Position numbers and translations under genes: made by a program. The notes beneath the pieces are model-generated. The model was given only the letters and a program-made list of their open reading frames with translations. It was not told the origin of the DNA and searched no databases. This document shows, piece after piece, positions 26,272 to 33,213 of a stretch of 64,000 nucleotides of DNA; within the stretch, counting starts at the first letter, position 1, and every line of letters begins with the position of its first letter. Source of the stretch: Shimia sp. R10_1 (GTDB taxonomy: Bacteria > Pseudomonadota > Alphaproteobacteria > Rhodobacterales > Rhodobacteraceae); contig NZ_JAGHQX010000001.1 of assembly GCF_017744095.1 (NCBI RefSeq), positions 682,001 through 746,000 of the forward strand. Reading direction: 5' to 3'.

Positions 26272-26736
26272 TCAGGCGCCCTCATTCGTTTCCTCTGGCA
26301 AAGGGGACAATTTGGGATCGCGAAAGCGCTGCAGGCGCCGCGCCGCATCCATGGCAAATTTCTGTATCATCTTTTTGCGGCGCGCCGGGGCAAGTTTTTC
26401 CTCTGGCGCCATGCGGATGATCTCCGCATCATAGGCATCCGCAAAAATGAGCCCGGTGCCTTCTGGCAAAAGATCGGTTGGAAACTCCGTATCCACCGCC
26501 CAGAAATAGCGATCCCCCCACTCCAGATAGCCCTGCCATTTTTTGTCGGTCTGAAAATCCTCGCGGCTGGATTTACATTCAATCACCCAAAGCTCGCCCT
26601 TGGGGCCCAACGCCATCACGTCCACACGCAGGCCACGCGTGGGCACAAATTCCTCAACAGAGACAAAGCCGTGACTGCGCAAATGGCGGCTGACACCGCG
26701 CGCAAGGCGCTGTCCGGGTTGCAAATTCTCATCCAT
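26272..26736 (-). CDS. mmcB: MmcB-family DNA repair nuclease-like protein
   Basis: 154 aa. The PD-(D/E)xK-like core is seen as RVDVMALGPKGELWVIECKSS, with the Asp and the E-x-K spaced as in restriction-endonuclease-fold proteins. MmcB of Caulobacter is a DNA-damage-related protein of this type. A LexA-type box (26748-26762) lies 12 bases before the chosen ATG, fitting SOS control. The start MDENLQPGQ is chosen because it begins the conserved region; the RBS is weak and the frame is open 28 codons further upstream. Confidence 0.85.
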   Translation of the reverse strand: MDENLQPGQRLARGVSRHLRSHGFVSVEEFVPTRGLRVDVMALGPKGELWVIECKSSREDFQTDKKWQGYLEWGDRYFWAVDTEFPTDLLPEGTGLIFADAYDAEIIRMAPEEKLAPARRKKMIQKFAMDAARRLQRFRDPKLSPLPEETNEGA

Positions 26737-26747
26737 AGGCACAGCGT

Positions 26748-26762
26748 GAACATAAAGGGAAC
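26748..26762 (-). promoter_or_regulatory. LexA-type SOS box of mmcB
   Basis: The minus strand reads GTTCCCTTTATGTTC, an exact GTTC-N7-GTTC direct repeat. That is the LexA operator consensus of alphaproteobacteria. It sits 12 bases upstream of the mmcB start codon. Confidence 0.8.
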
Positions 26763-26806
26763 AAAATATCAAGCACTGATTTGCGCGCGCCAGCACCTGC
26801 TGCCCC

Positions 26807-26835
26807 TTGTCATTGATCAAGTGCAGGCATAGATA
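26807..26835 (+). promoter_or_regulatory. Possible sigma-70 promoter of a structured RNA
   Basis: TTGTCA (26807-26812), a 17-base spacer and TAGATA (26830-26835). The implied start near 26842 coincides with the 5' arm of the structured region that follows. The -10 match is weak. Confidence 0.35.
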
Positions 26836-26839
26836 GGTC

Positions 26840-27055
26840 AGCGGCGGGTGCTGCCCTTCTCGTGATACGGTTGCATTCCGGTGGCCTTAAGCAATTCCGA
26901 GGGAGCTGGCTCTGTCCTGGTCCTGGCCTGGTTACCTGGCGCCCACCTGTATATACAGGTCCTCGGGAATGAGATAACCCCACGGCTGCGTTTGCGGGCC
27001 CGCCACTTTACCCCCATCCAACCCTGCCCTGCGGTGTTCGAAATGCGCCCGACAA
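26840..27055 (+). ncRNA. Candidate structured RNA, about 210 nt, rod-like (6S-like layout)
   Basis: No plausible gene fills this gap. Nested complementary segments pair across it: CGGGTGC (26845-26851) with GCGCCCG (27045-27051), GGTTG (26869-26873) with CAACC (27019-27023), and GTGGC (26881-26885) with GCCAC (27002-27006). The perfect palindrome ACCTGTATATACAGGT at 26945-26960 would form a hairpin near the apex. A promoter-like sequence lies just upstream on the plus strand. Length and a long, interrupted rod resemble 6S RNA. I could not confirm conserved 6S bases, and the strand is inferred from the promoter. Confidence 0.35.
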
Positions 27056-27070
27056 CAGGGCGCTTTACAC

Positions 27071-27103
27071 AAAAAAGCCCCGGAGTTCATCTCTCGGGGC
27101 TTT
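27071..27103 (-). terminator. Rho-independent terminator of a small membrane protein gene
   Basis: Stem AAAGCCCCG / CGGGGCTTT followed by six T on the minus strand. It lies 27 bases beyond the stop codon at 27130. Confidence 0.88.
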
Positions 27104-27129
27104 GGAATTGAAGGTCTGTAAATCGGGAC

Positions 27130-27459
27130 TCAGCGGCGGATCTGACGCTGCTGAGGTGTGCGGCGATCCACTTTGACCGGCACCGGCTCTGCCAGCATCA
27201 CCGGCATCATCTGGCGCTTGCCACCACCGAGGTGATCGTCGTCTTTCAAGCGCATGATGGCAATGCCGAACTGCACGCCCGCAAACACGATGCCATTCAG
27301 CACCCACATCACAACGACAGCCAGGATACCCTCAGAGCTGCTGCTCACCAGATGCCAAAGATTGGCGACGTTGAAATACATCAGCATCCCGACAAACACC
27401 GCGGACAGGGCAAACCCGATCGCAACCTGACGAATGTAAAGAGAGATAAGCTTTGGCAT
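27130..27459 (-). CDS. Small inner-membrane protein with two membrane segments
   Basis: 109 aa. Two hydrophobic segments, about residues 11-31 (VAIGFALSAVFVGMLMYFNV) and 44-68 (ILAVVVMWVLNGIVFAGVQF), are joined by a short loop. A basic cytoplasmic tail follows, ending PQQRQIRR. Start region has AGGAGG upstream. Function unknown. It is the last gene downstream of nusB, but 177 bases away, with a CtrA-like site in the gap, so it is likely transcribed on its own. Confidence 0.8.
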   Translation of the reverse strand: MPKLISLYIRQVAIGFALSAVFVGMLMYFNVANLWHLVSSSSEGILAVVVMWVLNGIVFAGVQFGIAIMRLKDDDHLGGGKRQMMPVMLAEPVPVKVDRRTPQQRQIRR

Positions 27460-27595
27460 GACAGTGCCTCCTTTCGCTCATTAAACGACAGCCGATCGAA
27501 AACGGCAAGCCCGGCACGCGCGACATTTCGCCTAACGCGATTGTAGGAATACCTACGCTGCATCACGCGCGCCAGATCACCTTGGCGCGCGAAGG

Positions 27596-27610
27596 TTAAC
27601 AGCCGATTAA
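27596..27610. promoter_or_regulatory. CtrA-like site (TTAA-N7-TTAA)
   Basis: TTAACAGCCGATTAA is an exact match to the full CtrA half-site pair. It lies in the nusB-membrane protein gap, about 137 bases before the membrane protein start codon. One chance match in 64 kb is quite possible. Confidence 0.35.
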
Positions 27611-27636
27611 CGATTAAAAAGAGAGGGTCGAGGCGT

Positions 27637-28107
27637 CTAGAACGCCTCTGGTTTGGCCTCACGTGCCATGTGATCCAGCACAGCGTTCACAAAACGCGAT
27701 TCTTTCCCGTCCGGGAAAAACGCCGCCGCAATGCCCACATATTCTGCGATCGCTACCTTGGCTGGCGTGTCACTTTGCAAAAGCTCCGCACCCGCCGCAC
27801 GAAACAGTGCACGCAGGGTGGGGTCGATCCGGTCAATCGGCCATTTTGCCACCAGTGCACGGTCGGTCATCTGGTCGATTGGCGCCTGATAGTTCACCGC
27901 ATCCTCAAGGGTTTTGCGAAACAGTTCCGCATCGCCTTCGATCATGTCGGTGCCATCATCCACTTCGGCGCCAAACCGGTGGTCCAGAAACTCAACCCGC
28001 ACCTGATCAACCGTCTGATGAGAGCTTTCCATTTGAAACAACGCCTGCACCGCATAAAGCCGGGAGGCAGATTTCATCTTACGTTTCTGGTTACCTGAAA
28101 GGGTCAT
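27637..28107 (-). CDS. nusB: Transcription antitermination factor NusB
   Basis: 156 aa, all-helical. NusB binds boxA RNA with NusE (S10) to prevent early termination in rRNA operons. Family hallmarks include SASRLYAVQALFQME near the N-terminus and AIAEYVGIAAAFFPDGKESRFVNAVLDHM at the C-terminus (in two parts). The ATG overlaps the ribH stop by four bases (ATGA), so it is co-translated with lumazine synthase. This ribH-nusB pairing is classic in proteobacteria. Confidence 0.95.
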   Translation of the reverse strand: MTLSGNQKRKMKSASRLYAVQALFQMESSHQTVDQVRVEFLDHRFGAEVDDGTDMIEGDAELFRKTLEDAVNYQAPIDQMTDRALVAKWPIDRIDPTLRALFRAAGAELLQSDTPAKVAIAEYVGIAAAFFPDGKESRFVNAVLDHMAREAKPEAF

Positions 28108-28655
28108 GCCGTTGGATTGTCCTTGAGTTGACCAGCGAATTTGAGTTCTTCGGAGTCCGGCAGAAACCCGACTCCTTTGCGCTGAGCGCCCCACTTACGG
28201 CCCAACGCAACAAGATGCAAGGCCGCAGCGGCCGCACCGCCGCCTTTGTTCTGATCTTCCGGATCGGCGCGCACTTCGGCCTGCTTGCGGTTTTCCACCG
28301 TCAGGATGCCATTGCCGATGCACAGCCCCTGCAGCCCCAGAAGCTGAATCGCGCGGCTGCTGTCGTTACAGACAGTTTCATAATGCGTGGTCTCGCCCCG
28401 GATCACACAGCCCAGCGCCACATAGCCATCAAAATTGCTCATGCGCTCGGCAATGCCAATCGCCGTTGGGATCTCCAGCGCGCCGGGCACTTCGACCACC
28501 TCATAGGTGCCGCCCACCGCTTCAATCTCCGCCACAGCGCCCGCCAGCATATTGTCGGCGATGTCCTTGTAGTAAGGCGACATCACGATGGCGAGTTTGA
28601 CCGGCTTGTCGAACTCTGCGCGCGGCATGATGTAGTGTTTTTCTGCGCCTGCCAT
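28104..28655 (-). CDS. ribH: 6,7-dimethyl-8-ribityllumazine synthase
   Basis: 183 aa. It condenses 5-amino-6-ribitylaminouracil with 3,4-dihydroxybutanone phosphate, the penultimate riboflavin step. Family motifs PGALEIPTAIG, GCVIRGETTHYETV and GNGILTVENRKQAEVRA are present, including the active-site histidine in TTHYE. AAGGAT precedes the ATG. It starts four bases after the upstream ribBX stop and overlaps nusB downstream. The C-terminus is somewhat longer than usual. Confidence 0.95.
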   Translation of the reverse strand: MAGAEKHYIMPRAEFDKPVKLAIVMSPYYKDIADNMLAGAVAEIEAVGGTYEVVEVPGALEIPTAIGIAERMSNFDGYVALGCVIRGETTHYETVCNDSSRAIQLLGLQGLCIGNGILTVENRKQAEVRADPEDQNKGGGAAAAALHLVALGRKWGAQRKGVGFLPDSEELKFAGQLKDNPTA

Positions 28656-28659
28656 GGTC

Positions 28660-29781
28660 TTATCCTTCTGAGAGAATGGGGCGTGTGCCCACGATGGACA
28701 GCCCATAGGCGTCCAGTCCGAGATATTTTGTTTCCGGGCTGTCGGTCAGCAGGATCAGCTCCTTGCAACCGAGGTTGGAGAGGATCTGAGCCCCCAGTCC
28801 CGTACGTTTCACAATGCGTGGGCCTTCGTCTTCATCGGCGTAGAGGCTGTGGCGTACTTCGCGGAACAGGCAGACCACACCGCGGCCTTCCTCTGCAATC
28901 TTGCGCATGGCGGTGGGCAGCTCGTTGACCGATTTGGGCCCAAGACCCAGCACATCTCCTGCCTCATGCAGCGCATGGGTGCGCGACAGAACCGGCTCAG
29001 GCGTCGTGATATCGCCCTTGATCATCACCACATGCTCGATGCCGTGGATCTGATCAGTGAAGATGCGCATCTCCCAATCGCCGCCATATTCCGAGGTCAC
29101 GGTTTCACGGGAGGTTTCCACCACTTCATTGTCCACACGGGAACGATAGGCAATCAGGTCGCTGATCGTGCCGATCTTCAGATCGTGTTTTTGGGCGAAT
29201 GCCACCAGTTCTGGCAGGCGGGACATTGTGCCGTCTTCGTTCATGATCTCACAGATCACGGCACTTGGATGGCAGCCTGCAAGGCGAGAAATATCCACGG
29301 AGGCTTCGGTATGGCCCGCCCGTACCAGAACCCCACCGCGTTTTGCGCGCAGAGGGAAGACATGCCCCGGCGTGGCAATCGCCGCCATGGTGTTCTGTTC
29401 ATTGATCGCGGTGGCAATGGTCAGCGCACGATCCGCCGCCGAAATCCCCGTGCTGACGCCCTCACGCGCTTCAATCGAAACCGTAAACGCTGTTTCGTGA
29501 CGGCTGGAGTTGTTCACCGCCATCATTGGCAGCCCAAGATCGTCAATGCGCTCAGCTGTCATTGGCAGGCAGATCAGTCCACGCCCATGTGTGGCCATGA
29601 AGTTCACAGCCGCCGCATCGGCAAACTCGGCCGGGATGATCAGATCCCCTTCATTTTCGCGATCCTCGTGATCGACCAAGATATACATCTTGCCTGCACG
29701 TGCATCCGCGATGATCTCTTCAATCGGGCTGATCGCCGCGCGCAGGCTCTGTTCTACGGGGCCGGGCTGTTCAAAAGACAT
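28660..29781 (-). CDS. ribBA: 3,4-dihydroxy-2-butanone 4-phosphate synthase fused to a degenerate GTP cyclohydrolase II domain (RibBX type)
   Basis: 373 aa. The N-terminal RibB domain (about 1-205) keeps its active site: [17 protein letters not shown] at 37-53 and the [13 protein letters not shown] motif. It makes the four-carbon precursor of riboflavin from ribulose 5-phosphate. The C-terminal domain resembles GTP cyclohydrolase II, but where the zinc-binding C-x10-C-x-C site should be the sequence reads [15 protein letters not shown] with no cysteine. The domain is therefore probably not catalytic, as in the known RibBX group. It sits 151 bases after ribE and four bases before ribH. Confidence 0.92.
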   Translation of the reverse strand: MSFEQPGPVEQSLRAAISPIEEIIADARAGKMYILVDHEDRENEGDLIIPAEFADAAAVNFMATHGRGLICLPMTAERIDDLGLPMMAVNNSSRHETAFTVSIEAREGVSTGISAADRALTIATAINEQNTMAAIATPGHVFPLRAKRGGVLVRAGHTEASVDISRLAGCHPSAVICEIMNEDGTMSRLPELVAFAQKHDLKIGTISDLIAYRSRVDNEVVETSRETVTSEYGGDWEMRIFTDQIHGIEHVVMIKGDITTPEPVLSRTHALHEAGDVLGLGPKSVNELPTAMRKIAEEGRGVVCLFREVRHSLYADEDEGPRIVKRTGLGAQILSNLGCKELILLTDSPETKYLGLDAYGLSIVGTRPILSEG

Positions 29782-29860
29782 CTGTCATCTCCGCGTTGTT
29801 GCGGCTCAGATAGACCATGCGCGGCACGATTGAAAGTGCGGGAACGTCACCCTGATGTGC

Positions 29861-29891
29861 AAAAGCGCAGAGCATGCACCCTGCTCTGCGC
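29861..29891 (-). terminator. Possible terminator or attenuator after ribE
   Basis: A 10-bp stem GCGCAGAGCA / TGCTCTGCGC with a 7-base loop is followed by only four T on the minus strand. It lies between ribE and ribBX and could partly end transcription. Confidence 0.55.
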
Positions 29892-29932
29892 CCAAATTCC
29901 ATGCGTGGCCAACAGCAGCCTGCGCTAAAAAC

Positions 29933-30523
29933 TCAGCGTTCCATCTCTGCAAGGCGCGCCACATATCGCGCCAGAGTGTCGATCTCGAGGTTTATGAGAT
30001 CACCTTCTTTCGCGTCGCTCCAGGTTGTGACTTCTTTGGTGTGCGGAATGATGTTCACGCCAAAATTGCACCCATCGACCTCATTGACAGTCAAAGAAGT
30101 GCCATTCAGGGCCACCGACCCTTTCGGTGCGATAAACTTTGCAAGGGCTTCTGGTGCTGCGAAGGTAAAGCGGGTGCTGTCACCCTCTTCGGTGATCGAC
30201 ACAATCTTGGCGACGCCATCGACGTGACCGGAGACAATGTGCCCACCCAGTTCATCGCCCACCTTAAGCGCACGCTCCAGGTTCACGCGACGACCGGTTT
30301 CCCACGCGGCGAGATTGGTTTTGGAAACCGTCTCTGCGCTGATTTCAACATCATACCAGTCTTCGCCCGTGGCAATCACTGTCAGGCACACACCATCGCT
30401 GGCAATCGACGCCCCCAGTTCAATGTCACTGGTGTCATTGCCTGTGCTGATGCGCGCCCGCAGGTCGCCGCGCTGTTCAAGGTCTGCAATTTTGCCAACG
30501 TGGGTGATGATTCCGGTAAACAC
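29933..30523 (-). CDS. ribE: Riboflavin synthase alpha subunit
   Basis: 196 aa. It dismutates two lumazines into riboflavin. The start is GTG, giving (M)FTGIITHVGKI, the invariant N-terminus of the family, with GGAG six bases upstream. Two tandem lumazine-binding domains follow: ASDGVCLTVI with GHIVSGHVDGVA, then ALNGTSLTVNEV with the later C-terminal half. Length is usual. It begins the second half of the riboflavin operon; ribD lies 4.7 kb away beyond the capsule genes. Confidence 0.94.
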   Translation of the reverse strand: MFTGIITHVGKIADLEQRGDLRARISTGNDTSDIELGASIASDGVCLTVIATGEDWYDVEISAETVSKTNLAAWETGRRVNLERALKVGDELGGHIVSGHVDGVAKIVSITEEGDSTRFTFAAPEALAKFIAPKGSVALNGTSLTVNEVDGCNFGVNIIPHTKEVTTWSDAKEGDLINLEIDTLARYVARLAEMER

Positions 30524-30686
30524 AAGCCGCTCCAATCCTCTGAATTGGCTAAGACCTAAGCCGCAGCGTGCGACAACACAAGCAGCAGCAGCGCCAAACG
30601 GCCATATCCAGCCGCGCGCGCACCACAATTTTGCCACGCCAAAAGGGTAACATTTACTTAAATTCCCGCGTATAGGGTTGAACACG

Positions 30687-31982
30687 ATGGAGAATACCAC
30701 TGGTGTAGATAGGACCTTCCTGTTTTTGCAGGGACCGCACGGCCCGTTTTTTGCGGCGCTGGGGCGTATGCTGTGCCGCTCTGGGGCTGAGGTCTGGCGC
30801 GTGGGATTCAATGCCGGTGATCACGCGTTCTGGCGACCACGCAACCGGTATATCCCGTTTCGGGACACGCTTGAAAACTGGCCATCCAAATTCGAAACAA
30901 TCCTGACGGAAAAGGCGGTTACCGATATCGTGCTCTATGGGGACACACGCCCCATCCATGCGCTCGCCGTCAAGATCGCGCAGTCACGTGGCGTAAATAT
31001 TCATGTTTTTGAGGAAGGCTACCTGCGCCCCTATTGGGTCACTTATGAGCGTGGCGGCTCCAACGGCAATTCCCGCCTTATGGACATGACCATCGCAGAG
31101 ATGGAGCGCGCACTAGAGCTGTCTGATATGGAGGCCCCCCTGCCGCCAGCCCATTGGGGGGACACGCGTCACCATGTGTTTTACGGTGCGCTCTACCATT
31201 GGTTTGTGATGTTTACGAACCAAGCGTACCGAAATTTCCGCCCCCATCGCGCTTTGCCGGTCACGCGGGAATTCAGGCTTTACCTCCAGCGCCTGCTGAT
31301 GATGCCGGCACACGCGCTGGAGCGGCGTCTTGCGACTTTGCGCATCCGCTATGGTGGGTTCCCCTACCATCTGGCGCTGCTGCAACTGGAGCACGACAGC
31401 AGCTTTCAGGCCCACTCACCTTTTGACAGCATGACAGATTTCCTGACGCTGGTGATTGAAAACTTTGCCGCCGGCGCCCCCCAGCACCACCACCTTGTCT
31501 TCAAGGCTCATCCTTTGGAAGACGGGCGCGTGCCTTTGCGGCGGGAAATTCGCAGGCTGGCGCGCCTGCACAAAGTCGCAGATCGCGTGCACTATGTGCG
31601 CGGCGGAAAATTGGCCCAGCTCTTGAATGACGCGCGCTCAGCGGTGACCGTGAATTCCACAGCTGCGCAACAGGTTTTGTGGCGTGGCATCCCGCTGAAG
31701 GCATTTGGCAGCGCGGTCTATGATCAGCCAGAGTTCGTCAGCAAACAGCCGCTTGCAGATTTTTTTGCCGGGGCCAGTCGCCCTGACAATCGCGCCTATA
31801 AAACGTACCGCCGCTACCTGCTGGAAACCAGCCAGGTGCCAGGCGGCTTTTATTCTGCGCGCGCCCGCCGACAGCTGTTGCGGCAAGTTGTGGATATGAT
31901 GCTGTCTCCTGACGATCCCTACAAAGCACTGGCCTCTGGTACAGCGGCACCACGGCAACAGTTGCGGCTCGTGAGCGACTGA
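30687..31982 (+). CDS. kpsS: Capsule Kdo-linker transferase KpsS-like
   Basis: 431 aa. KpsS adds the first beta-Kdo to lyso-phosphatidylglycerol to start the lipid anchor of group 2 capsules. Family hallmarks are FLQGPHGPFFAALGRML near the start, VFEEGYLRPYWVTYE, LVFKAHPLEDGR and VTVNSTAAQQVLWRGIPLKA. No membrane segment is seen; the enzyme acts at the inner face of the inner membrane. ATG 30687 is chosen; an in-frame TTG lies nine bases before it. First of three capsule genes, divergent from ribE by 163 bases. Confidence 0.9.
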   Translation: MENTTGVDRTFLFLQGPHGPFFAALGRMLCRSGAEVWRVGFNAGDHAFWRPRNRYIPFRDTLENWPSKFETILTEKAVTDIVLYGDTRPIHALAVKIAQSRGVNIHVFEEGYLRPYWVTYERGGSNGNSRLMDMTIAEMERALELSDMEAPLPPAHWGDTRHHVFYGALYHWFVMFTNQAYRNFRPHRALPVTREFRLYLQRLLMMPAHALERRLATLRIRYGGFPYHLALLQLEHDSSFQAHSPFDSMTDFLTLVIENFAAGAPQHHHLVFKAHPLEDGRVPLRREIRRLARLHKVADRVHYVRGGKLAQLLNDARSAVTVNSTAAQQVLWRGIPLKAFGSAVYDQPEFVSKQPLADFFAGASRPDNRAYKTYRRYLLETSQVPGGFYSARARRQLLRQVVDMMLSPDDPYKALASGTAAPRQQLRLVSD

Positions 31983-32074
31983 CCCCTAAGTCTAGCGCTG
32001 GATTTTTGGTTTCAATTTCGATAAGTTGTCTCAAAAACCTGAGGCAGAATAAAACAGGTCGAGGAGACCGAGCA

Positions 32075-33211
32075 GTGAAAGTCCTTGCAACCCGTATGGG
32101 TAAATGCGCCACATTGGTCGCGATGGCGGCTCTTGTGGCTTCTTGCAGTTTGGTGCCGCGTTCTGGCCCCAACAAGAAAGAAATCTACGCTGGGTCCGTA
32201 CAGCGTGAAGGCGACGCCTTTATTGTGGAGGTGAATGACCGAGTTTCACGCGCCACCGCTATCGTACCAGCGCTTGGTTTCGGTGACAGTTTCCAAAATG
32301 CCGGTCAGCTTGGCTCTGACACCATTCGTCCGGGGGATGTGCTGGCTCTGACCATCTGGGAAAACGTCGACAAACCGCTCTTGGGACCAGAGGGCCAGGT
32401 TGCCGCGATTCTCGAAGAGGTTCAGGTTGACGGCGCAGGGTTCATCTTTGTGCCCTACGCGGGGCGCATCCGCGCAGCTGGCAACACGCCAGAGAGCATC
32501 CGCCGCATCATTTCCTCGAAACTCGAAGAGCAAACCCCCGACCCACAGGTCGAAGTGCGCCGCGCGGCCGGTGATGGCGCGACGGTTTCACTGGTTGGCG
32601 CCGTCGGGGCGCAGGGCGTTTATCCGATTGAACGCCCCACACGCACCCTGTCCACGATGTTGGCACAAGCAGGCGGTGTGACCATTGTTCCGGAAATCGC
32701 CCAGATCACGGTGTTGCGCGGCAGCGCCAGCGGGCAAATCTGGTTCCAAGATCTGTATGACGATCCAAGCCTTGATATCGCGCTGCGTGGCGGCGACCGC
32801 ATCTTGGTAGAAGAAGACACCCGTGCTTTCACCGCACTGGGTGCGACCGGCACACAAAGCCGGGTGAACTTCTTCTCCAAAGACCTCTCCGCCATCGAAG
32901 CGCTGGCACAAGTGGGCGGCCTTACCCCCACCAACAGTGACCCAACGGGCGTATTCGTGTTCCGCAACGAAGCCGACGTGATCGCCAACAGCGTTCTGGG
33001 CCGTCAGGATCTGAACGGTGCACAGCGTATGGTCTATGTGCTTGATCTGACCAAACCCAACGGCATGTTCATGGCGCGCGATTTTGTCATTCGCGATGGG
33101 GACACGCTGTACGTCACAGAAGCACCGATCACGACATGGGACAAAACCATTTCCGCGATCACAGGCACCCTGTCCTCTGCTGATACGCTCAGCAGCCTCG
33201 GTAGCCTCTAA
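32075..33211 (+). CDS. Wza/KpsD-type outer-membrane polysaccharide export lipoprotein
   Basis: 378 aa. Starts GTG with GAGGAG eight bases upstream. A signal peptide ends in the lipobox LVASC (about residue 27), so it is a lipoprotein. The Poly_export domain follows (IRPGDVLALTIWENVDKPL), then SLBB-like domains (VSLVGAVGAQGVYPIERP and the region around LGATGTQSRVNF). It would form the outer-membrane exit channel for capsular polysaccharide. It lies between kpsS and kpsC, 92 bases from the first and two from the second. Confidence 0.9.
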   Translation: MKVLATRMGKCATLVAMAALVASCSLVPRSGPNKKEIYAGSVQREGDAFIVEVNDRVSRATAIVPALGFGDSFQNAGQLGSDTIRPGDVLALTIWENVDKPLLGPEGQVAAILEEVQVDGAGFIFVPYAGRIRAAGNTPESIRRIISSKLEEQTPDPQVEVRRAAGDGATVSLVGAVGAQGVYPIERPTRTLSTMLAQAGGVTIVPEIAQITVLRGSASGQIWFQDLYDDPSLDIALRGGDRILVEEDTRAFTALGATGTQSRVNFFSKDLSAIEALAQVGGLTPTNSDPTGVFVFRNEADVIANSVLGRQDLNGAQRMVYVLDLTKPNGMFMARDFVIRDGDTLYVTEAPITTWDKTISAITGTLSSADTLSSLGSL

Positions 33212-33213
33212 AC

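Noticed and set aside
26881-27111. 76-codon plus-strand open frame in the structured gap
   Set aside because: No RBS, runs into the terminator of the neighbouring gene and has no protein-like pattern; the RNA interpretation fits better.
30524-30686. FMN riboswitch before the rib genes
   Set aside because: I looked upstream of ribE, ribBX and nrdR for the conserved RFN element and saw none of its conserved segments.
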